Part shown: positions 36,162-43,012 of the stretch, piece after piece
Layout of the letters: every line of letters starts with the position of its first letter
Numbering within the stretch: the stretch's first letter is position 1
Assembly (NCBI GenBank): GCA_913061465.1
Contig: CAJXSU010000006.1
Location: 1 to 63,936, forward strand
From: an uncultured Flavobacterium sp.
Lineage (GTDB): Bacteria > Bacteroidota > Bacteroidia > Flavobacteriales > Flavobacteriaceae
Length of the DNA stretch: 63,936 bases
Direction of reading: 5' to 3'
Program-made: the position numbers and the translations under genes
Notes under the pieces: model-generated
What the model saw: only the letters and a program-made list of their open reading frames with translations
What the model was told of the DNA's origin: nothing
Database searches by the model: none

Positions 36162-36497
36162 ATGTCTAAAACATATTATAACCCTGCCGATTTACGAAAA
36201 TTTGGTAACATTACAGAATGGAGTGAAGAACTTGGAAATAAATTCTTTGAGTATTATGGAAAAGTATTTGAGGAGGGTGCTCTAACTGCTCGTGAAAAAT
36301 CATTGATAGCGTTAGCAGTAGCTCATACAGAGCAATGCCCCTATTGTATAGATGCCTATACAAAAGACGGATTACAACGAGGGATTACAAAAGAAGAAAT
36401 GATGGAGGCTGTTCATGTGGGTGCCGCCATTAAGAGTGGCGCTACTTTAGTGCACGGAGTTCAAATGATGAACAAAGTGAATAAATTAGAAATGTAA
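36162..36497 (+). CDS. Arsenosugar-associated carboxymuconolactone decarboxylase-like (peroxidase-like) protein
   Basis: A 111-residue AhpD/CMD-fold protein. The redox pair is Cys59 and Cys62 in TEQCPYCIDAYTKDG, with Glu57 before it and the helix MEAVHVGAAIKSGATLVHG behind. Canonical AhpD has His four residues after the second Cys; here Tyr66 takes that place. This short form is known next to ArsS-type radical SAM genes and is called a peroxidase-like partner; its reaction is not established. It might handle a trivalent arsenical or thiol redox step. It is the first gene of the tight block and ends 1 base before arsS. Confidence 0.85.
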   Translation: MSKTYYNPADLRKFGNITEWSEELGNKFFEYYGKVFEEGALTAREKSLIALAVAHTEQCPYCIDAYTKDGLQRGITKEEMMEAVHVGAAIKSGATLVHGVQMMNKVNKLEM

Positions 36498-36498
36498 C

Positions 36499-37554
36499 AT
36501 GAGTAAAAAATCACTTTTAGCTAGAAACAATGATCTAGCCAATACAAAAAGACAACTAGAGATTTTATCCAACGGACAATTTTCTAATGGAGAATTACCA
36601 ACATTTGCAAAAAAAATAGCAGTCACAAATCAATTTCCATTACGTCCTAAGAAATTAGAAGTTTTACAAATTAACTTGGGCTATATGTGTAATCAAGTTT
36701 GTGCCCATTGCCATGTTGATGCTGGTCCGGACAGAAAGGAAATTATGACTAAAAAGACCATGCAAGAATGTTTGAATGTCATCAAAAAAACAGGAGCACA
36801 CACACTTGATTTGACAGGTGGAGCTCCAGAAATGAATCCAAACTTTAAATGGTTTGTTGAAGAGGCTGCCAAGGTAGGCATCAACGATTTTATTGTTCGC
36901 TCTAATCTAACAATTATAAGAGCCAATAAAAAATTCTATGATTTACCAAATTTCTTTAAAAAGCACAACATTCATATAGTGAGCTCTATGCCTCATTGGA
37001 CGAGAGGAAAAACAGACAAGCAACGAGGTGATGGAGTGTTTGACAAATCTATAAAAGCTCTTCAAGAATTAAATGCTGTAGGTTATGGAATTCCAGCAAG
37101 TGACTTAAAACTTGATTTAGTTTACAATCCATCAGGTGCTTTTTTACCGGGAGATCAAAAGGCTTTAGAAAATGATTTCAAAAAGGCGCTTAAAAAAGAA
37201 TTTAATATCAATTTCAATTCTTTATTTGCCATAACAAATTTACCTATTAGTAGATTCTTAGATTATTTAATTGCTTCGGAAAATTATGAAGACTACATGT
37301 ATTCATTGGTAGAGGCTTATAACCCCGAGGCTGTAAAAAATGTAATGTGTACCAATACACTTTCTGTAAGCTGGGATGGATGGCTCTTTGATTGTGATTT
37401 TAATCAAATGCTCAACTTAAAAGTAGCTAGTAAAGTAAACCACATATCAGAATATAACGAGAAACTGTTGCAAAATAGAAATATTATTATCAATCAGCAT
37501 TGCTATGGTTGCACTGCTGGAGCAGGAAGTAGTTGTCAAGGAGTTGTCGCGTAA
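36499..37554 (+). CDS. arsS: Arsenosugar biosynthesis radical SAM protein ArsS
   Basis: A 351-residue radical SAM enzyme. The [4Fe-4S] motif CxxxCxxC is Cys64, Cys68, Cys71 in GYMCNQVCAHCHVDAG, followed by LDLTGGAPEMNP (the SAM-binding GGE-like region). A cysteine-rich C-terminus, from MCTNTLSVSWDGWLFDCDFNQ to HCYGCTAGAGSSCQGVVA, marks this family. In the accepted model it couples the 5'-deoxyadenosyl group to a methylated arsenical. Some relatives carry selenocysteine in the C-terminal motif; here the codons are ordinary Cys (tgt). It overlaps the next gene by one base (TAATG). Confidence 0.92.
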   Translation: MSKKSLLARNNDLANTKRQLEILSNGQFSNGELPTFAKKIAVTNQFPLRPKKLEVLQINLGYMCNQVCAHCHVDAGPDRKEIMTKKTMQECLNVIKKTGAHTLDLTGGAPEMNPNFKWFVEEAAKVGINDFIVRSNLTIIRANKKFYDLPNFFKKHNIHIVSSMPHWTRGKTDKQRGDGVFDKSIKALQELNAVGYGIPASDLKLDLVYNPSGAFLPGDQKALENDFKKALKKEFNINFNSLFAITNLPISRFLDYLIASENYEDYMYSLVEAYNPEAVKNVMCTNTLSVSWDGWLFDCDFNQMLNLKVASKVNHISEYNEKLLQNRNIIINQHCYGCTAGAGSSCQGVVA

Positions 37555-38165
37555 TGAATTCTAAAAATCTTTTAATAATTTTTACCCGAAATCCAAAATT
37601 AGGAAAAGTAAAAACACGTTTGGCAAAATCCGTTGGAAATAAAACAGCTTTAGACATTTATCATTTTTTATTACAAAAAACTAAAGAGGTAACTAAAAAT
37701 ATATCTTGTGATAAGAAAGTTTACTATTCTGAAAAAATTACAGAAAATGATCTATGGAATCGATCCAATTATCAAAAAAGAGAACAATTTGGTAGTGATC
37801 TTGGAGAAAAGATGAAAAATGCTATTGACGAGAGTTTTAAAAACAACTATGAAAAAGTAATCGTTATTGGTAGTGATTTATTTGATTTAAAACCTTCTCA
37901 TATCAATGATGCTTTCAAAAAATTAGATAAAAATGATGTTGTTATTGGCCCTGCTACAGACGGAGGTTATTATCTAATTGGTCTAAAAAAATTGCACCTA
38001 AAAATCTTTGAAAATAAAAACTGGGGAACCTCAACTGTGAGAGAAGATACTTTAAAAAATTTAGAAAAAGTTGATGTACATTTGTTACCAATGTTAAATG
38101 ACATTGATGTGATCGAAGACATCAAAAACCATTCTGCTTTTACTAAATTCTTAAAACCTAGATGA
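37554..38165 (+). CDS. Arsenosugar-type glycosyltransferase (DUF2064, CofC-like)
   Basis: A 203-residue GT-A-like nucleotidyl/glycosyl transferase of the DUF2064 group linked to arsenosugar clusters. Visible are LLIIFTRNPKLGKVKTRLAK (N-terminal sugar-nucleotide site, about 5-24), VIVIGSDLFDL with the metal-binding Asp, VVIGPATDGGYYLIGL and WGTSTVREDTL. By context it could join the dimethylarsinoyl-ribose to an acceptor such as glycerol. I start it at ATG 37554, overlapping the arsS stop by one base; the frame extends to a start at 37533 inside arsS that is less likely. It overlaps the PNP gene by 4 bases (ATGA). Confidence 0.88.
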   Translation: MNSKNLLIIFTRNPKLGKVKTRLAKSVGNKTALDIYHFLLQKTKEVTKNISCDKKVYYSEKITENDLWNRSNYQKREQFGSDLGEKMKNAIDESFKNNYEKVIVIGSDLFDLKPSHINDAFKKLDKNDVVIGPATDGGYYLIGLKKLHLKIFENKNWGTSTVREDTLKNLEKVDVHLLPMLNDIDVIEDIKNHSAFTKFLKPR

Positions 38166-38977
38166 AAAAACAACAACTAAAAGAAACCATAGATTTTTTG
38201 AAATTGAAAGGGTTTCAAAATCCAGAAATTGGAATTGTATTAGGTACAGGTTTAGGGCTATTAATTAATGAAATAGTTATTGAACAGGAAGTTGCTTACA
38301 CAGACATTCCGCATTTTCCAAATGCAACTGTAGAATTTCATTCTGGAAAATTAGTATACGGAATACTTTCAGGAAAAAAAGTGATTGTCATGTCTGGTAG
38401 ATTTCATCTTTACGAAGGATATAATCATTGGGAGGTAACCTATGGTATTAGAACAATGGAACAATTAGGAATTAATACGTTATTAATTTCCAATGCAGCA
38501 GGAGCCATCAATTTATCCTATAAAAAAGGAGATATAATGCTAATTGATGATCATCTCAATTTGCAAGGAAACTCGCCTTTAGCATTTGCTGAAGTTGGTG
38601 AATTTGGAGAACGTTTTGCAGACATGTCAGAACCTTATTCCAAAAAAATTAATGAGGTACTGAAATCAATTGCCAAACAAAACGACATAAAGCTTCAAGA
38701 AGGAGTTTATGCCGGCGTTTTTGGTCCACAATTAGAAACTAGAGCTGAATACAGAATGCTTCAAATTTTGGAAGTTGATGCTGTTGGAATGAGCACAGTA
38801 CCTGAAGTTATTGTTGCCAAACATTTAAATTTGACATGTGCTGCAATTTCAGTGTTAACAGACGAATGTGATCCAAAGAATTTAGCTCCCGTAAACATCG
38901 AGGAAATCATTAAAATAGCAGGAAAAGCAGAACCTAAAATGATTATATTGTTTAAAGAATTGATAAAAGAATTATGA
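38162..38977 (+). CDS. Purine-nucleoside phosphorylase (trimeric type, arsenosugar-linked)
   Basis: A 271-residue trimeric-type purine nucleoside phosphorylase. It has IGIVLGTGLGLL at the phosphate loop, VEFHSGKLVYG, VIVMSGRFHLYEGY, ISNAAGAINLSYKKGDIMLI and the purine-site GPQLETRAEYRML. In this operon the likely job is to phosphorolyse the adenine from dimethylarsinoyl-adenosine, freeing the arsenoribose; ordinary purine salvage is the alternative and both could occur. Start and stop overlap the neighbouring genes by 4 bases each, so translation is coupled. Confidence 0.92.
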   Translation: MKKQQLKETIDFLKLKGFQNPEIGIVLGTGLGLLINEIVIEQEVAYTDIPHFPNATVEFHSGKLVYGILSGKKVIVMSGRFHLYEGYNHWEVTYGIRTMEQLGINTLLISNAAGAINLSYKKGDIMLIDDHLNLQGNSPLAFAEVGEFGERFADMSEPYSKKINEVLKSIAKQNDIKLQEGVYAGVFGPQLETRAEYRMLQILEVDAVGMSTVPEVIVAKHLNLTCAAISVLTDECDPKNLAPVNIEEIIKIAGKAEPKMIILFKELIKEL

Positions 38978-39942
38978 GTTACTTAGAAACTACGCACAAC
39001 GTATACAAAGAAGCTGCATTAACCCCTGATATTGGACTTTGTTGCACAACAAATCCTATTTGGGAATTACCAGGATTAAAAATTCCAAGAATTATGCAAG
39101 AAATGAACTATGGTTGTGGTTCTACAGTGCATGCTCGAGATTTAACCAATAACCCAAAAATGCTATATGTTGGTGTAGGTGGTGGTATGGAATTATTACA
39201 ATTTAGTTATTTCAATAGGCAGGAAGGTGGTGTTATTGGAATAGATGTAGTTGATGAAATGTTAGCAGCATCTCGAAAGAATTTTATCGAAGCTGAAGAA
39301 ATGAATCCTTGGTTTAGAACTAATTTTGTGGACCTTCGAAAAGGTGATGCTTTGAACTTACCTGTAGAAAATAATTCGATTGATGTTGCTGCCCAAAACT
39401 GTCTGTTTAATATCTTTAAATCTGATGATTTAAAAAAAGCAATTGCTGAAATGTATCGGGTGCTAAAACCCCATGGTCGTTTGGTAATGAGCGATCCTAC
39501 TTGCGAACAACCCATGAATAATAAATTGCGCAATGAGGAGCGTTTACGTGCACTCTGTTTGAGTGGAAGTTTACCTATTAATGAATATGTAAAAGCATTA
39601 ACTGATGCTGGTTTTGGAACTATTGAGATTAGAGCTCGTAAACCTTATAGAATTTTAGATCCAAAAAATTATCCAACAGATGAATTGATTTATATAGAAT
39701 CTATTGAAGTTGCTGCAATTAAAGATCCAATGCCAAAAGATGGACCATGCGTTTTTACTGGAAAAGCTGCAATTTACTATGGTGATGATGATTTTTTTGA
39801 TGATGGTGTAGGACATACTTTATTAAAAAATCAACCCTTGGCTATCTGTGACAAAACAGCTTCAGCATTAAAAAACTTAAATAGAGATGACATCTACTTT
39901 TCTAAATCTACTTTTCATTATGATGGAGGTGGCTGTTGTTAA
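38974..39942 (+). CDS. arsM: Arsenosugar biosynthesis arsenite methyltransferase ArsM
   Basis: A 322-residue SAM-dependent methyltransferase. SAM motif I is YVGVGGGMELL (65-75). Arsenic-binding cysteines are plausible at Cys23-Cys24 (GLCCTTNPIW) and Cys48 (MNYGCGSTVH), with further Cys in AAQNCLFNIF and a Gly-Gly-Gly-Cys-Cys C-terminus (321-322). This pattern is that of the arsenosugar-cluster ArsM rather than the volatilising ArsM of soil bacteria. It would convert arsenite to dimethylated arsenic for ArsS. It overlaps the PNP gene by 4 bases and is the last gene of the strictly coupled block. Confidence 0.92.
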   Translation: MSYLETTHNVYKEAALTPDIGLCCTTNPIWELPGLKIPRIMQEMNYGCGSTVHARDLTNNPKMLYVGVGGGMELLQFSYFNRQEGGVIGIDVVDEMLAASRKNFIEAEEMNPWFRTNFVDLRKGDALNLPVENNSIDVAAQNCLFNIFKSDDLKKAIAEMYRVLKPHGRLVMSDPTCEQPMNNKLRNEERLRALCLSGSLPINEYVKALTDAGFGTIEIRARKPYRILDPKNYPTDELIYIESIEVAAIKDPMPKDGPCVFTGKAAIYYGDDDFFDDGVGHTLLKNQPLAICDKTASALKNLNRDDIYFSKSTFHYDGGGCC

Positions 39943-39959
39943 AAGCTATAAATTTTAAA

Positions 39960-40826
39960 ATGGACACATACCTAAGCATCATTAAAGATTCATTTTCTGG
40001 CTATTCACAATATTTAGCCAGGGAAATCCTCAATCCTCATTGGGGCAATTACTTTTATTGGCTCATTAGTATATCACTTGTGTTTTGGTTTTTAGAAGTA
40101 GTAATACCTTGGAGAAAAAATCAAAATAAAATCAGAAAAGATTTTTGGCTAGACAGCTTCTACATGTTTTTTAATTTTTTCTTGTTTTCATTAATTGTTT
40201 ATAATGCCCTTTCGAATGTTGCAGTAACATTCTTTAACAATGTTTTAATAGCCATAGGTATTAATAATCTAACTTTTTTTAACATCGAAACCTTCCCTTA
40301 TTGGAGTCAGTTGCTCATCTTGTTTTTAACACGAGATTTTATTCAATATTTTATTCATAGGTTATTACATCGCATTCCATTTTTATGGAATTTCCATAAA
40401 GTTCATCACTCTGTCAAAGAAATGGGTTTTGCAGCACATCTTAGATATCATTGGATGGAGACTATTGTATATAGAACTCTAGAATACATTCCTTTAGCAC
40501 TAATTGGCTTTGGTATTGATGATTTTATTTTAGTGCATTTATTCACTTTAGCAATGGGTCATTTTAACCACAGTAATATTAAAATCCCTTTGGGGGTTTT
40601 AAAATATATTTTTAATAATCCTCAAATGCATATTTGGCATCATGGAAAAAAAGTTCCAAATAAATTTGGTGTTAATTTCGGGTTAACTTTAAGTATTTGG
40701 GATTATCTCTTTAAGACCAATTATATTCCGTCTAACGGTAGAGATATTGAACTAGGATTTGAAAATGATGAAAATTTCCCAACTAATTTTATAAGTCAAG
40801 AAATATATCCATTAGGTAAGAAGTAA
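39960..40826 (+). CDS. Sterol desaturase/fatty acid hydroxylase superfamily membrane protein
   Basis: A 288-residue membrane di-iron oxygenase. Histidine clusters are HRLLHRIP, FHKVHHSVKEMG, HFNHSN and MHIWHHGKK, and four to five hydrophobic segments lie in the first 160 residues and around 185-205. Substrates in this superfamily are lipids (sterols, fatty acids, carotenoids, alkylglycerols). It follows arsM by 17 bases on the same strand, so an action on an arsenic-containing lipid is possible but unproven. The frame reaches a TTG at 39936 inside arsM; ATG 39960 is better. Confidence 0.88.
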   Translation: MDTYLSIIKDSFSGYSQYLAREILNPHWGNYFYWLISISLVFWFLEVVIPWRKNQNKIRKDFWLDSFYMFFNFFLFSLIVYNALSNVAVTFFNNVLIAIGINNLTFFNIETFPYWSQLLILFLTRDFIQYFIHRLLHRIPFLWNFHKVHHSVKEMGFAAHLRYHWMETIVYRTLEYIPLALIGFGIDDFILVHLFTLAMGHFNHSNIKIPLGVLKYIFNNPQMHIWHHGKKVPNKFGVNFGLTLSIWDYLFKTNYIPSNGRDIELGFENDENFPTNFISQEIYPLGKK

Positions 40827-40859
40827 TCAAAAAAAAGTCTTTCAAGTTTACTCTATTAC

Positions 40860-41660
40860 TCAATCATAGACAGCGCTCAATGTATTTTCCTTGGGTTCAT
40901 ATCTACTCCCACTTGCCCATCTAACCCCATTAAAAAGAAGTTCTTTTGCTCCTTGAGTATCAAAATCTTTTGGATCATGACCTATGGAAAGATAGAAAAC
41001 TCTACCATTACCATAATATGTTTTCCAAGCTACAGGCATTACACGATCTTTTATCCATGAATGAATACTATCTGTAAATTTAGTTGTGGCTAAGACTTTT
41101 ATATTAGGATCAATATGCATATAATATTGTTCTGTATTTTTTATTTCAAAATCTTTAATTCCATCTGAAATTGGATCGTTGGTCTCTAGAACATTGACTG
41201 TATAATCAATTTTTCCGCCAGGGTGTTCAACCCATTGTCCACCAATCATATACTGATATTCAGGATTTTGTCTAAAAGAATCTCCAAGACCACCATGACA
41301 ACCCGCAAGACCAACTCCTCTTTTTACGGCATTCTCTAGGCCAAGAAATTGTTCTTTGGTAATTTCTCCCATGGTCCAATATTGAATAATTAAATCTGTT
41401 TTATCCATTATTTTTTTATTGGTATATACTTCCAAAGAATCTGAGAGTGTAATTTTAGCTCCTGCTGATTCCAACCATTTTGAAACCTTAGCAATAAAAA
41501 CAGCTGGTTGATGACCATCCCAACCACCATAAACCATTAAAATATTTTTTCCGTTGAGAGAAGGTAATTGATCTTCAGTTGATTTGTTTGTGTTTTCACA
41601 ACTAAAAATAAAAATTGTTGCAAAAATTAATGTTATAATTTTGAGATTATTTTTAATCAT
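40860..41660 (-). CDS. ThuA domain-containing lipoprotein
   Basis: A 266-residue lipoprotein: IITLIFATIFIFSC forms a signal with lipobox FSC (Cys about residue 21), then a polar linker. The ThuA domain (glutamine-amidotransferase-like fold) follows from ILMVYGGWDGHQPAVF, with LAGCHGGLGDSF near residue 128, GGQWVEHPGG and YLSIGHDPKDF. ThuA was named after trehalose utilisation; in Bacteroidota such proteins are exported and their activity is unknown. It is divergent from the small Cys-Cys membrane protein at 41791 and may share its regulator through the repeats at 41686-41780. Confidence 0.86.
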   Translation of the reverse strand: MIKNNLKIITLIFATIFIFSCENTNKSTEDQLPSLNGKNILMVYGGWDGHQPAVFIAKVSKWLESAGAKITLSDSLEVYTNKKIMDKTDLIIQYWTMGEITKEQFLGLENAVKRGVGLAGCHGGLGDSFRQNPEYQYMIGGQWVEHPGGKIDYTVNVLETNDPISDGIKDFEIKNTEQYYMHIDPNIKVLATTKFTDSIHSWIKDRVMPVAWKTYYGNGRVFYLSIGHDPKDFDTQGAKELLFNGVRWASGSRYEPKENTLSAVYD

Positions 41661-41685
41661 TATTCTTTTTTTTATTTATTCTTTT

Positions 41686-41698
41686 TTTAAGAATTAAA
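41686..41698 (-). repeat. 13-base repeat, inverted copy, upstream of the ThuA gene
   Basis: TTTAAGAATTAAA on the plus strand is the exact reverse complement of TTTAATTCTTAAA found twice at 41755-41780. It lies 25 bases upstream of the ThuA-protein ATG (41660), in the same orientation and a similar distance relative to its gene as the other copies. Confidence 0.6.
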
Positions 41699-41754
41699 TG
41701 AAGTCAGTTTTGTTAAATTTACATTTTATATTGATATGACATCTGATGATGCTA

Positions 41755-41780
41755 TTTAATTCTTAAATTTAATTCTTAAA
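41755..41780 (+). repeat. Two tandem 13-base repeats upstream of the Cys-Cys membrane protein
   Basis: TTTAATTCTTAAA occurs twice without a gap, ending 10 bases before the ATG at 41791. Each unit is itself nearly palindromic around the central base. A third, inverted copy lies on the other side of the intergenic region. A shared operator is inference. The core AATTCTTAAA also occurs at 54730-54739 upstream of another gene. Confidence 0.6.
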
Positions 41781-41790
41781 AAATTAAAAA

Positions 41791-42216
41791 ATGTCTGAAA
41801 AAAAAGAACCTAATCTTATCAAATGGGGCTTAAAATATTCATTGAGTGCCGCTTTAGCAGGGATACTTTGTTGTGTAGCTCCTGCTGTATTATTTATGTT
41901 TGGTCTTATGGGTGGAGTTTATGCTATTTCCTTTGCAGATTTTTTCTATGAACAAGATGGCAGTACAGGTACTGGCTCATTTATTTTAAGAGGTGTTGCT
42001 GTTATAATAGGTATATATGGAATTTATGCTTACAGGAAAAAACAAAACCAATGCTCCATAGATCCAAATAGAAAACGTAAAAATTTAATCATATTAAGTC
42101 TAACCATACTAATTCTAGGAGTGGGCCTTTTTTTTACATTAGAAACATGGTCTTCTTGGTATTTTGATAAATATATTGTTCCAGAACAACAAAAAGAATT
42201 AAAAATAACTCCTTAA
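41791..42216 (+). CDS. Small three-helix membrane protein with a Cys-Cys pair (MerT/MerC-like)
   Basis: A 141-residue protein of no named family that I can confirm. Three hydrophobic segments lie at about 16-46, 60-77 and 93-113. In the first, Cys27-Cys28-Val-Ala-Pro sits within the membrane (AGILCCVAPAVLFMFGL), resembling the metal-binding Cys pair of mercuric transporters MerT and MerC. A further Cys lies in the cytoplasmic loop (NQCSIDPN). A metal or metalloid transport role would suit the neighbouring arsenosugar genes but is not shown. It is divergent from the ThuA lipoprotein. Confidence 0.6.
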   Translation: MSEKKEPNLIKWGLKYSLSAALAGILCCVAPAVLFMFGLMGGVYAISFADFFYEQDGSTGTGSFILRGVAVIIGIYGIYAYRKKQNQCSIDPNRKRKNLIILSLTILILGVGLFFTLETWSSWYFDKYIVPEQQKELKITP

Positions 42217-42283
42217 TTTTAAATTCATTGTTCTTATTAAAATTACTTCCACACCGTAATTATAAGTTTTTGTTTGCTTTATT

Positions 42284-42291
42284 TATATTTG
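42284..42291 (+). promoter_or_regulatory. -7 promoter element of the glycosyltransferase operon
   Basis: TATATTTG matches TAnnTTTG, 23 bases before the ATG at 42314. TTTTTG and TTTG occur shortly upstream, but at short spacing. Confidence 0.5.
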
Positions 42292-42313
42292 ATTAAATAC
42301 CTAATTTAAATTA

Positions 42314-43012
42314 ATGAAACCAATAATTAAGGTAATTATTCCGGCATATAACGAGGAAAAATCTATAACAAAGGTCATTAATGATATACCAACTATAGTA
42401 GACGAAATTATTGTTATTAGTAATAATTCAACAGATAAAACAGAAGAAAACGCAAAAAAATCAGGTGCTACCGTCTTAAAAGAACCCAGAAAAGGTTATG
42501 GTTACGCGTGTTTAAAAGGAATGGATTATATCGCTAATCTAGAAGCTTCTCAACTCCCAAATATTATTGTTTTTTTAGATGGTGATTATTCTGATTATCC
42601 TGAACAATTAACACAACTTGTTGCGCCAATACTAAATGATAAAATTGATTTTGTAATAGGATCTCGTGTAAAAAAATATAGAGAAGCGGGTTCTATGACA
42701 CCTCAACAAATTTTTGGTAATTGGTTAGCTACTTTTTTAATGACTATTTTTTTTGGTGCAAAGTATACAGACTTAGGTCCATTTAGAGCCATAAAATACA
42801 AGAAATTAATTCAACTAGAAATGGAAGACAAAACCTATGGATGGACAGTTGAAATGCAGTTAAAAGCAATTAAAAAAGGATATTCATATACAGAAATACC
42901 AATGAAATACAGGAACAGGATTGGTGTTTCTAAAGTATCCGGAACTTTAAAAGGTACTATATTTGCTGGTATGAAAATATTGGGTTGGATCTTTAAATAC
43001 AGTTTAAAATAA
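42314..43012 (+). CDS. Glycosyltransferase family 2, polyprenol-phosphate type (DPM1-like)
   Basis: A 232-residue GT2 enzyme. It begins KPIIKVIIPAYNEEKSITKV, has IISNNSTDKT-like VISNNSTDKTEENA, and the metal-binding FLDGDYSDYPEQL near residue 90. The size and the SRVKKYREAGSMTPQQIFGN block resemble dolichol/polyprenol-phosphate mannosyl- or glucosyltransferases. No certain transmembrane helix is seen except possibly at the C-terminus. It probably charges a polyprenol carrier used by the multi-helix transferase two genes on (44506). Its stop overlaps the next start (TAATG). Confidence 0.88.
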   Translation: MKPIIKVIIPAYNEEKSITKVINDIPTIVDEIIVISNNSTDKTEENAKKSGATVLKEPRKGYGYACLKGMDYIANLEASQLPNIIVFLDGDYSDYPEQLTQLVAPILNDKIDFVIGSRVKKYREAGSMTPQQIFGNWLATFLMTIFFGAKYTDLGPFRAIKYKKLIQLEMEDKTYGWTVEMQLKAIKKGYSYTEIPMKYRNRIGVSKVSGTLKGTIFAGMKILGWIFKYSLK

